From Gracilaria vermiculophylla (taxonomy: Eukaryota; Rhodophyta; Florideophyceae; Gracilariales; Gracilariaceae): 19,014 nt of DNA. The number at the start of each line of letters is the position of its first letter. Positions within the stretch are counted from its first letter, which is position 1. Location of the stretch: the NCBI GenBank assembly GCA_019155205.2, contig JAHNZQ020000079.1:1616073-1635086 (forward strand), given 5' to 3'. The notes under the pieces are model-generated. The model was not told the DNA's origin. It made no database searches and saw nothing but the letters and a program-made list of their open reading frames with translations. A program made the translations under genes and the position numbers. This document shows positions 8,327 to 15,893 of this stretch, one piece after another.

Positions 8327-8742
8327 GAAGATTTCTACGAAGAAGAAAAGCTTGCATTTCGTTGGCGGGAACCGCGAAGGATCATGAAAGCACTTTCAGA
8401 TTATGTGTATCTAGTTGAAGACCTTCGGAACGGAGTGCCGGAGAACGTGCATGGCTCCCAACTTAAGTTCTACCACCACCACTCGAAGGATGAGAGAGCA
8501 ATCTTACCGCATGTCATATCTTTCGAAACAGGAATATTCGTGTCACGTCTTCTGAAACTGGTTAAAACTAAAGACGGCCTTTTTGTTCTGGTACGATGCA
8601 AGGTTTTGAACAGAAATGAAGATTCCCTGGACCATTGGCACAAATCTACTCCGACGTCCCCGAAATATTCCTGAGGCTACTTTTTCGAAAGTCTACCCCT
8701 ACCTCACTTATAAGAAAAGCTAAAATGCAACTTTGTCTCTGA
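8327..8742 (+). pseudogene. Element B integrase C-terminus with chromodomain-like end
   Basis: The frame continues after the stop at 8324 with KLAFRWREPRRIMKALSDYVYLVEDLRNG in three linked parts, then VHGSQLKFYHHHS. Next comes a chromodomain-like module: HVISFETGIFVSRLLKLV, then GLFVLVRCKVLNRNEDSLDHW, matching the 'v..Ll...k...lVkWkGl...edtlEp' plan. The aromatic cage looks damaged, because a Cys stands where Trp is expected. A frameshift near 8640 moves the end into another frame: IYSDVPEIFLRLLFRKS and LIRKAKMQLCL, ending at TGA 8740-8742, right before the polypurine tract. Chromodomains in such elements are thought to guide insertion towards particular chromatin. This is the only clear frameshift in the element. 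Confidence 0.75.
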
Positions 8743-8752
8743 AGAAGGGGAG
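8741..8752 (+). promoter_or_regulatory. Polypurine tract of element B
   Basis: GAAGAAGGGGAG lies immediately before the TG of the 3' LTR. It is the expected primer site for plus-strand DNA synthesis, and its exact position fixes the start of the LTR at 8753. Confidence 0.85.
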
Positions 8753-9010
8753 TGTAGTGGATGCCCAGCAAGCAACCACGCAAGGCAGCCACGCAATACC
8801 GGTAGATAGCTTTAATTTTAATCCGCCATACCATTCACCGTCGTCCATGACATCCAAGAATGGCATGCGCTCAGGCATTGCTTCCGCATAGGGAAACGAA
8901 TTGGTAATATTTAAGATTCTGACACAACCCGACCAAGTAAACGAGGAGGGCATCGAACAGAGAAGCTTCCACCTCTCCCAAAAACATGCGCCTTCTTACC
9001 GTGGAGCGCA
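8753..9010 (+). repeat. 3' LTR of element B
   Basis: Starts TGTAGTGGATGCCC and ends GTGGAGCGCA. It aligns gap-free with 3695-3952. By hand I count about 37 differences (about 86% identity), roughly 21 transitions and 16 transversions. It is directly followed by one extra C and then the right copy of the target duplication. Confidence 0.92.
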
Positions 9011-9011
9011 C

Positions 9012-9017
9012 CGCACC
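9012..9017. repeat. Right target-site duplication of element B
   Basis: CGCACC, paired with CGTACC at 3689-3694. The codon phase of the element A frame is restored when one copy is kept. Confidence 0.6.
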
Positions 9018-10518
9018 GCCTTCGGGTACTTCTATGGTTGGCATAACATGAAATTCCATGATATGCCTTCCGGGCAACGTCCGAAGTAGTACCTCAAGGT
9101 GAACGACTCCTGAAGGGACCACTGCGTATCCCCGCACCTCTGCGTGGCGACACCCATGACCTTCGCATACCACACCTCCGAGGTTCTAGATCCCCATGAC
9201 TCACTAGAGCGTTTTTTCATGTTGATCGCCTCGACGGAGTTTGCGGTCGGCACCCTGATGGCGTATCTCCATGCAGCGGACAAAGGCATCACCTCGTATA
9301 CTCGGTGCCACGACGGTCGCCTCTACAGGGACTCATCGTATCAGTAGACCGCCGGACGTTTGATCCCCTTGTCGGCGTCCATCATTCGGGTCCTGCGCTC
9401 CTCTGCCATTCAGAACCTTATCAGGGGTACGGCATGGAGTGAGGTCTAGGCGAAGACGCTATGGGATTACGACCTGCAGGTGAGGTGGAATGACACGCCG
9501 GGCTTTCTTTGGTACGACTATGGCGAGGATACGTTCCACCCCATTGTGAGTAGTCCAATTGGAGACGATGACGGGCGAGCATACCCTGCCTTTCTCCGTC
9601 TGGCGCCTTCTCGGGTTCCTCAGGTGCCACGGCTCCGAATATCCGACCATAAACCCTTGATAGAGAGCCTGGTGCATGATACGCCGCGTCGGTTACCGGC
9701 TCCGTCCCAGGATATGGGCCGGCATCCTGAGGTGATAACTCCGCGGCCCACCGCAATGCCGGGTGCTCCCACAGTGGTAGCCGCCATGTCTCCTATGGAA
9801 GAGGGCAAGATTTCTCCCGTCCCGGTATCTTTGGCTCCAGTGGTGCAACCCCGACTGTGAAGCGTCTCTGGGCCTGTTCTTCAGCCTCGCCTGCGGAGTG
9901 TTCCAGTTCCCGCACCGCCGTCACCTCCAGTGTCACCGACTCCGTCCTTGGCTTTGCCGACCTCCACCGCGGAACCCGCGGAATCCCGTCGCGAAGCCCC
10001 TATCTTAGCTCGTCCGCCGTCCGCGGCTCCTTCCGTAGCAGTTATTGCGCCGCCAGCGGAGGTGGCCGCATCGGGTGCACAGTCGATCGGAGTCTCCTCT
10101 GGGGCTCTGGAAGCTGCCTTCCAGGAGTTAGTGCAGGCGTGCCTAGTGACAGGCTTTCCTGCTCCGGCTTCTCCCGTAGAGGCTCTGCGCGAGGCGCTTG
10201 CTTGGGTCTTAGAGCTCCACAAGGTCCGGGCAGAACGAGCCTCGATAGCAGTCATCAAGGAAAGCCTGTCGGAGTTCTTCGATAGCCAAGCGCTCACCGC
10301 GAAAGCGCGCCTCGAAGCGGGGTATTCGATGCGATTAGGTGACCTGTAGATGATAGAACCCTGGCGAATAAAATATCCTTCTGATGGAGCAGAAGCTCTA
10401 CGAACGGTAGTTTCAATATGACCAGGCCGTGCCCGCGTGCTTAGCGACACGAAATGCCGCCGTGGGAGCATTCGAAAAGCGAGCAACGGCATCTTGGAGA
10501 CGAAAAAGATACCTCTAG
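9018..10518 (+). pseudogene. Element A gag, 3' part
   Basis: This resumes the Gag frame interrupted at 3694, beginning AFGYFYGWHNMKFHDMPSGQ. One frame runs from 9018 to 10349 with stops at 9087 (TAG), 9111 (TGA), 9345 (TAG), 9447 (TAG) and 9858 (TGA). Recognisable stretches are TSEVLDPHDSLERFFMLIAS, DYDLQVRWNDTPGFLWYDYG and DDDGRAYPAFLRLAPS. A long Pro/Ala/Ser-rich linker follows (VPVPAPPSPPVSPTPS), then a helical segment (ALREALAWVLELHKVRAERA, VIKESLSEFFDSQAL). After TAG 10347 and a frameshift the helical part goes on as MEQKLYER and FQYDQAVPACLATRNAAVGA, up to TAG 10516. The Pro-rich linker plus coiled-coil layout fits an oomycete Gag. No zinc knuckle is reached, because the sequence changes to the opposite-strand element C. 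The 232-codon minus-strand frame over 9881-10579 is a shadow. Confidence 0.6.
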
Positions 10519-10562
10519 GTAGGGGGCAGACTGTGGAGGCGAAAAACAACTCCAGTTGGGGG

Positions 10563-10577
10563 CCCCCTTCCCCTTTC
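10563..10577 (-). promoter_or_regulatory. Polypurine tract of element C
   Basis: On the minus strand the bases read GAAAGGGGAAGGGGG, 13 nt after the TAG at 10593-10591 that ends the chromodomain frame. This is where the polypurine tract of a gypsy element should be. The expected LTR beginning TG does not follow clearly; instead the plus-strand Gag of element A lies within about 45 bp. Confidence 0.65.
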
Positions 10578-10590
10578 ATAAACAGAAGCG

Positions 10591-11012
10591 CCTATGTGGA
10601 GAGGGGTTTTTGCACCAGATTGGCGTAATATCGCCTAAGAAAGTTCTCCGTGATATGTTCCGGAGGTTCTTCCGTGTCGTCCTTCGAGGTGTACCTGTAC
10701 CAGCGGACGCGGTACAGTACTCCTACAGGGGTTCATCGATGCGAGACGATATGGTCCACCGCGTAGAGGATGTCACCTTCAGGGGTTAGGATGGCATCGG
10801 GAGCCTCCAGTAATGGTTCACTGAGAGCGGTGATGCGGTTCCCAGTATCCCGCGGTGTCGTCATGTCTGAGATGGTCGGATGAGGAAGTTCCGCGCGATG
10901 TTCCGGAGGTGGGATGGCGGGCATTCCTGAGAGGCTGGGTGTCGGAGCTTTCGTCGCCCTATCACGGGAGACGACGTCTCTGAGCCCGGATACTTCAATG
11001 GCGACAGTATCC
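10591..11012 (-). pseudogene. Element C integrase tail and chromodomain
   Basis: After a frameshift near 11030 the integrase tail continues as ATNRDTVAIEVSGLRDVVS, matching the fragment at 1-203. Next comes a Pro-rich spacer and then a chromodomain: DILYAVDHIVSHR, an in-frame TGA (about 10728), TPVGVLYRVRWYRYTSK and DDTEEPPEHITENFLRRY. This follows the usual plan 'eyeVe.Il.hR ... YlVrWkGy...edTWEP.enl'. The TGA sits directly after the HR pair at CGATGA and may come from one substitution. The frame ends with TAG 10593-10591. A chromodomain at the integrase end defines chromoviruses and is thought to bind modified histone to steer integration. The domain call is by eye, but the order of motifs is convincing. 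Confidence 0.78.
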
Positions 11013-12081
11013 CTATTGGTGGCGAGGAATTTTTAAGGCCTTGAGGTGGTCGGTGCTAACTTGCGCCTGACGTCCAGCGGTTCGTCGGATGTTTCCCCAG
11101 CGTTGTCGCGGAAAATCTCGTCGCCTTCCTTCAAGTGAGGGCCTTCCATCACTTTCCGGTCGAAATCCTGTTTGTATCTCCTTGGAGGCGTTGAGTCTCT
11201 CCTTTGAGAGGGAGATTGCGTTCTCATACTGCCTTAGGATGGAGCGTTTGGCTCGCGCCGCTGTTAGTGCCTGTGGCCCATCCGCTGGGAGCGCCGTGGC
11301 GCGTGCCACAATGATGGATCTTGGCGGGATGTGCAAGAGCACCAGATTGAAAGGAGCGGTCCCCGTCGAGCGGTGCACCTGCAGGTTGTATGCATACGTG
11401 AGGGGACCGACATATGCGTCCCAATTCTTCTGGTGGTCCGCAACGTGGTGCTTCAGCCTCGAAGGGATGGTTTTGTTGAAACTTTCCGCCTGTCCGTTGG
11501 TTTGGGAGTGATAATCAGTTGTAAGCAACTGTTTCATCCCCAGCATTCCGGAGACGGCGCTGAAAAGCTTCACCGCAAAGTGGGGGCCTTTGCCCATGAA
11601 AAGGTACAACGGTATCCCATAGGGGTAAACCCAATGCTTAAGAAAGGCATTGGCAACCACAGCTGCAGTGGTGCTCCGTAGGGGAATGGCACGCGTGATC
11701 TTCGAGAAACGATCCGTGATCACGGGGATAGATCGGCGCCCTCGGTCCGTCATGGGGAGAAGGCCCAAGATGTCCATGGCCACAAACTGCAAAGATCCTG
11801 AAGGTGGGAACAGAGTCAGCGGCGTTCGTGTTTTCGTATGTTCTCCCTAGCGGCGGTGCAGAAGTAGCAGTCCGCCACAGTTTGGAAGGCCTCATTAGCC
11901 ATGTTTGACCAATAGAACTCCTTCCGCATCGAGAAATACATCCAAGATACACTGCGGTGCCCGGCGAGGCAAGGATACTGCGAGAGATACAGCACCCTCG
12001 CCCATAGTTTCGTAAGGACCACCTCTTGGAAAGCTCCATCGAGGGGGGCGCGGCGTACAAGCACGCTGTCCCGCTTAACAT
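11013..12081 (-). pseudogene. Element C integrase
   Basis: The N-terminal zinc-binding part is at 11816-12081: CLAGHRSVSWMYFSMRKEFY then FQTVADCYFC, with the Cys pair present and one of the two His apparently replaced. After a frameshift the catalytic core is open from 11792 to 11013. It reads VAMDILGLLPMTDRG (first Asp present), VITDRFSKITRAIPL, then YLFMGKGPHFAVKLF where family members have the second catalytic Asp but a Gly stands here, and HSQTNGQAESFNKTI with the Glu. QVHRSTGTAPFNLVLLHIPP follows, as in other gypsy integrases. The loss of the second Asp should abolish integration. Near 11150 the frame diverges again, so the tail is read partly in another frame (MEGPHLKEGDEIF). Confidence 0.88.
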
Positions 12082-12100
12082 CGAATGAAGATGTTAAACT

Positions 12101-12660
12101 CTACACAGTGGCGAGGCACCCCTTGAAGTACGCATTCATACTCTGTTCCTTCAGGATTTCCGCTACGGTGATGGAGAGAACTTGTTCCTCCTCCCCAACA
12201 AGAGCCATCACCTCAGGGAGTCCACTATACCTTCCTCCAGGTTCACAGCATTCTAAACATACTCCATCGGATCCTGCTTTCCCGTCGGCGTCCTGGATGA
12301 CCAGACTCGGGATGTTGTCCTCCAAAGGTGTTTTATCTTCTCCCTCGGTGGAGATTCGCGAGAGCACGTCCGCTGCCTGGTGCTTAATGCCGGGACAGTG
12401 GACGATGTCAAACTCGAACTTGAGGAGGCGTAACCTCCACCTTTCCAGGCGACCGGAAGCTTTTTGTCGAAGACAGTATCCACTTCAGTCGGGCTTTGTC
12501 TGTCCTCAAGGTGAAACGCGCGCCTCCTAAGTACGGGCGTAAAAGCAAAATCGCCCACATGATTTCAAGACATTCGCGCTCCAAGTTGGAGTAGTTCCGT
12601 GCCGTAGGTGTGAGGCTGCGACTCCAGTATCCAGTGGGTTGAAATGCACCTTACGGTTGC
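12101..12660 (-). pseudogene. Element C RNase H and tether
   Basis: RNase H begins in the RT frame with GRMVLDTDAYKYQVGRALLQ (first Asp) and then, after a stop or frameshift near 12650, continues with GYWSRSLTPTARNYSNLERE and CLEIMWAILLLRPYLGG, followed by ARFTLRTDKARLKWIL. Another frameshift near 12440 leads to PGIKHQAADVLSRIS, the normal end of gypsy RNase H ('g..N..aDaLSR'). The last part, 12101-12367, is an acidic tether (PSLVIQDADGKAGS, VGEEEQVLSITVAEILKEQ) between RNase H and integrase. At least two frameshifts are needed to read the domain, so no complete enzyme could be made. Confidence 0.8.
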
Positions 12661-13853
12661 CCCTGTAGGAGGGCACGTCCCACCTGGTATTTATAGGCGT
12701 CAGTGTCCAGCACCATTCGGCCGTGCCGCTTCGGAAGTACCACGATCGGTGGTTCTATTAGTCTCTCCTTCAGGGTGTCGAAGGCTTCAAACTTCTCGTC
12801 CGTTAAGATAGCCAATTGCGTCGGCTTGTCTTTCTCCAAGAGGCGATTTAACGTCGCCGCTATACGGAAGAAATTCTGTACAAACCTCCGGAAGACGTTA
12901 CACAACCCTATGAAGGAGCGGAGCTCCGTCTGGTTGGTGGGACGTTTATCGCCCTTGATGGAGTCCTGAGGTTTCCTAGAAACCTGTAGGCGGCCTGGGA
13001 GCAAAATGTGCCTAAGGTAATCCACCGAAGACTTGAAAAAGAAAAATTTCTCCGCCTTCAGGGTGAGTCCAGCATTCTTTAAGAGTTGGAGCACGTGCTT
13101 CACGTGCGGCAAGTGCTCCTCCACGCTGCGGGAACAAATGTTGACATCATCAATATACACCAAAGCGTACTGCCACTTCGCCTTTGGCAGGATGATGTCC
13201 ACCGCTCGTTGGAACGTAGCGGGTGCGTTCTTCAACCCAAATGGCATCCTTAGGAATCTGAAGATCCCACAGTGCGAAGTGAACGTTGTCTTATCCTTAT
13301 CGGAGTCGTCCATCTCTATCTGCCAGTAGCCGCTATTGGCATCCAGCGTGGAGATCACGGACGCATTGCCTAAGGAGTCGATACATTCATCCATCCGGGG
13401 TATCGGGTACGAATCGCGTACCATCACCTCGTTGAGGCGCCTGTAGTCAATACAGAACCTTAGGGAGCCATCTTTCTTTCTGACAAACACCACCGGGGAG
13501 GCCCGTTCGGAATTGGAAGGCTCGACAATGCCCTTCTCCAGCATCCGGTGGACCTCACCGAGTTCGAAATCGCGCGCATTGGGTCCGGCCCTCCTCAGGA
13601 GTTGATTTACTGGTTTCGAATCGGGTGTGAGCTCGATCATGTGCTTGGCCAGGCTAACCTGACCCAGGCGCCCAGACCACATGTCCTCAAAGGCGGATAG
13701 CATCTCCACTATCCTATGGCGAAACCCTTCGAAATCCTCGCCAATTTGGAGCTTCTCTTGCCAGATGGCAGGATGTTTCTTCCTCTGGAGCCGTTGAAGT
13801 CGCTTCGGCTTCCATGGTGACGATCGCATCGCGGTCCACAAGGTCTTCCGCAC
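12651..13853 (-). pseudogene. Element C reverse transcriptase
   Basis: A 400-codon open frame carries the whole polymerase domain. Motifs in order: HMIELTPDSKPVNQLLRR, ASPVVFVRKKDGSLRFCIDY with RRLNEVMVRDSYPIPRMDE, ISTLDANSGYWQIEMDD (first catalytic Asp), TSHCGIFRFLRMPFGLKNAP, ALVYIDDVNICSRS (the YIDD active site intact), LTLKAEKFFFFKSSVDYLRH, then the connection with ELRSFIGLCNVFRRFVQNF. All residues I expect for catalysis are present, so this is the best kept enzyme in the window. It is labelled a pseudogene because its Gag-Pol context is broken on both sides. The start at 13853 is only the first Met-type codon after a frameshift; the real protein would be part of a polyprotein. Confidence 0.93.
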
Positions 13854-14657
13854 GAGGAAGATGAGCCAGTCTTGCAGGGGCAGGTAGTGCCAGTCCGACG
13901 ACAGTTTCTTTCTGGAGCCATATCGGCGACTCCTTCAGGGTGACGAGCACAATCCTGAAGGGAATGTTCGGTATTATTTCCATAACACCGTTAACCATCA
14001 TAGAGTGCTTCTTCGTCGTCAGGTGTGCACTGCCCTGTAGGAATGAAAGCCCAGATACAGAGGCCTGCGCCCAAACTTTGGCCTGACTCCTCGCGGGTAT
14101 TTAGATGGTCTTAACAACCCGGAGATTATTTGACTGCGTCTCCTTTGGAATATTACCCACGCGACGCGCATAGGCGTCCAGTCCCGGAGACGCGGACACG
14201 ATACCTACAGGGGCTATGTCGTTAAAAGTCACTTTCCGCAGGCTAGGGTAGATTGAACGTACATATCGATCCACAAAGGAAGTGCCAAATATGCATTCTG
14301 CGGCCACGTTGGTCACCACGAGGAACCACACTTTCACCTGGAAGGAGCCCAACCGGGGTACAGAGAGGTTGCGCCGAGGATGTTAAAGGCTTGACGCCAC
14401 GCATCGAGCACCATGGGAAGCTTGCCAGCTCTCAAGGAATCGAGAGCAGCCCACGGGAGCACGTCGGCGTGCACCAGATTGGGGCCAGCTCCAGTATCGA
14501 GGATAGCGCACACCATGATGAAGGCGAGAGGGGAACATCTTATAGAGCCGAATACCTTGTAATTCTCACGGCAGAGCGTGCGAACCGAATCCTTAAAGGT
14601 GTGAAATGGGTCCAACGGGATTTGGGGGCCCGCCGATTCTGCGTCAACTGAGCACAC
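13854..14657 (-). pseudogene. Element C aspartic protease and PR-RT linker
   Basis: The protease active site is seen in IMVCAILDTGAGPNLVHADV (frame ending near 14334), with an intact D-T-G-A motif. A frameshift near 14345 leads to GSFQVKVWFLVVTNVAAECI and FGTSFVDRYVRSIYP, the second half of the protease where the conserved 'ilG..f...' strand lies. A TAA at about 14103 interrupts the frame. The linker then reads IPARSQAKVWAQASVSG, MMVNGVMEIIPNIPF and KETVVGLALPAPARL, the spacer commonly found between protease and RT in this branch of gypsy elements. After a further acidic stretch the frame shifts into the RT. The pieces are in correct order without missing blocks, so decay is by small changes. 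Confidence 0.82.
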
Positions 14658-14673
14658 GGATTCTCCCCCTTTC

Positions 14674-15163
14674 CTAAAGGCGACCTCCGTGGAGCTGAGG
14701 GTCGATGGTAAAGAGCCACGCGGAGCTTCTACGCGTAGCTCCGACGGTTTGCCGGGTTGGAGAGGGGCTGAGTTCCAGTTGGGGACGGCTTCTGCGGTTG
14801 TGCATCGAGATGCGACGTGCTCCTTTGAGGTGCAACCGGTTTAGATACCGGCACCTGCGTTGCGGGTGCAAGTGACTGTGGGACAGGGCGCACTCGCAGT
14901 GGAGCACGGTAACCGTAGTTTCCTTGAGGGGAGCGGATGTCGCGATACGCGGTTCGATAGCCTCCGCTCTCCGTTGGTGTGTCGTTCATGTCCTGGAAGT
15001 TTTTTTCTTGTTCCTGCAGGATGGCAGCTCTCATTGCCGGGATGAGAGTCGTACAGTTTTCTGGCTCTCGAGACAAGCAAATCCTGCAAGGCGGACAGCT
15101 CAGGAACCTGCTTCGAAAGTCATCCATGGCATCTTGAAATTCTTTCCGAGTCTTAATTAATCT
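14674..15163 (-). pseudogene. Element C Gag C-terminal part
   Basis: The minus frame from about 15163 to 14729 reads KTRKEFQDAMDDFRSRFLS, CPPCRICLSREPENC, LIPAMRAAILQEQEKNFQDM and then a Pro/Ser/Gln-rich basic tail (QPQKPSPTGTQPLSNPANRR). The Cys cluster CPPCRIC...C may be a metal site but it is not a classical CCHC knuckle. Its place directly before the protease makes it the C-terminal part of Gag. The frame stays open without a stop up to 15272, but composition becomes AT-rich beyond about 15163 and the peptide there (KCCPGQACRRYSCSQHIYR) may belong to other DNA. The N-terminal Gag half is absent on this strand. Confidence 0.6.
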
Positions 15164-15543
15164 GTAAATATGCTGAGAACAGGAATAACGACGACATGCT
15201 TGCCCTGGACAACATTTCCGGATTTTTTTTCTTTGCTTATGGTGCCTGATATTATTGGGATTTTCATTACATTATATGGCTGATTTTTGCGACAACCCCG
15301 AGGACGACGGCATCGAATTCATTCGTGCCATTCCTTAGAATGGCAACCGTTAAAAGTTACTTGCTCTTTCAGCCGCATTGAAAACTGTCTTGTAGGAGGG
15401 ACGATACAGATCGCGTTGCTCTGCAGCCCAATTTTAGTGCTATTACGAGAAACATGATTCTCTATTGCATCAGACCTGTTTTGATGAGTTTGTTTCACTC
15501 TTGAATGCAAAACCCATAAACGATTGATCCATGTCTTTCGGTC
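15164..15543. other. Junction zone and unassigned AT-richer sequence
   Basis: Base composition changes abruptly after the Gag part of element C, with AT-rich runs such as ttaattaatctgtaaatatgc. A minus-strand frame (15319-15510) exists but shows no motif I know. This is probably where element C was cut by a rearrangement or where it entered older DNA. No LTR or target duplication is visible here. Confidence 0.45.
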
Positions 15544-15732
15544 CTAAACGTCATTGCGAACTAAAACCACAGATATCTTGTTCTTGTGCCCAGAATCACA
15601 GTCCAGCTTTATGGTGTCATCCGTCTGGCAGTCGAGAGGCCCGTGGCAAAGAGCCCAAGCATTCAGAGAGCTGTAGTGTTGAAATGAAACATGCAATATA
15701 ACAACCAACAGAGCAAAGCTAAAAATGACCAT
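15544..15732 (-). CDS. Hypothetical small secreted-type peptide
   Basis: This 62-codon frame starts at an ATG in a reasonable context (cttgccATGg) and begins MVIFSFALLVVILHVSFQHY. A short start is followed by a strongly hydrophobic run and then polar sequence, as in a secretion signal. The predicted mature part is short and holds three Cys (ALCHGPLDCQTDDTIKLDC). The reading frame is also open for about 25 codons upstream of the ATG. I do not recognise the protein and see no homologue or partner gene nearby. Oomycetes secrete many small Cys-containing peptides, but three Cys is odd and the location is transposon-rich debris. A chance frame is quite possible; no intron was resolved. Confidence 0.2.
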   Translation of the reverse strand: MVIFSFALLVVILHVSFQHYSSLNAWALCHGPLDCQTDDTIKLDCDSGHKNKISVVLVRNDV

Positions 15733-15893
15733 GGCAAGTCTCGAGCACTTGGATGTGCCGGTCTGTTTCTGTCGATGCGCCCCCTTATGGTCATCGGGAT
15801 GGAGACATCACTGTTGAGTAGAAAAAAAGCATTGCACCAAGTTTTTATATTTCGGAGCACTCTGTCATTCACCAACTGTGGTGAGCATGACAA

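Larger units (their letters stand above)
3695..9010 (+). mobile_element. Element B: complete but inactive oomycete Ty3/gypsy retrotransposon
   Basis: This is a structurally complete LTR retrotransposon of about 5.3 kb: 5' LTR, Gag, protease, reverse transcriptase, RNase H, integrase, chromodomain, polypurine tract and 3' LTR, in the order of Ty3/gypsy. The Pol sequence is the oomycete type, with strings such as FTVDLRPINKYTVR, SGIVTQVP, LGWKTLEKEGYA, DHNNLIFLFDP and HHFTLAYTPWSNG. All coding segments from 3998 to about 8640 lie in one frame, broken only by stop codons at 5087, 5498, 5609, 5744, 6485, 6548, 6737, 6932, 7424 and 8324. A single frameshift occurs near 8640. The LTRs are both 258 bp and differ at about 37 positions by hand count, so the insertion is old. 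It sits inside the gag of element A. Confidence 0.93.
3143..10518 (+). mobile_element. Element A: Gag portion of a Ty3/gypsy retrotransposon, split by nested element B
   Basis: Two pieces, 3143-3694 and 9012-10518, form one continuous codon frame when element B and one copy of the target duplication are removed. The joined frame would give a Gag of roughly 675 codons. No protease, RT or integrase follows in plus orientation: at about 10.55 kb the sequence changes to the minus-strand pol of element C. Element A is therefore truncated or rearranged at its right side. Its C-terminal helical part would fit in front of the Gag C-terminal part found in element C, so both may derive from one family or even one copy. 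Confidence 0.55.
10563..15163 (-). mobile_element. Element C: pol half of a Ty3/gypsy chromovirus, minus strand
   Basis: Reading from 15163 down to 10591, the order is Gag C-terminus, protease, linker, reverse transcriptase, RNase H, integrase and chromodomain, followed by a polypurine tract at 10577-10563. No LTR is found at either end and the N-terminal part of Gag is missing. Several frameshifts and stops break the frame, but the RT reads open for 400 codons. The family differs from element B: RT carries YIDD and the integrase carries the TDRFSK and TNGQ.E.FN pattern, while its integrase tail matches the fragment at 1-203. The left end abuts the Gag of element A, the right end abuts AT-rich unrelated sequence. 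Confidence 0.85.

Noticed and set aside
9881..10579. A 232-codon minus-strand frame opposite element A Gag
   Set aside because: The plus-strand frame here has protein-like helices and continues upstream in phase across 9018-10349. The minus frame is Arg/Ser/Ala/Gly-rich without motifs, as expected for an antisense shadow of GC-rich coding sequence.
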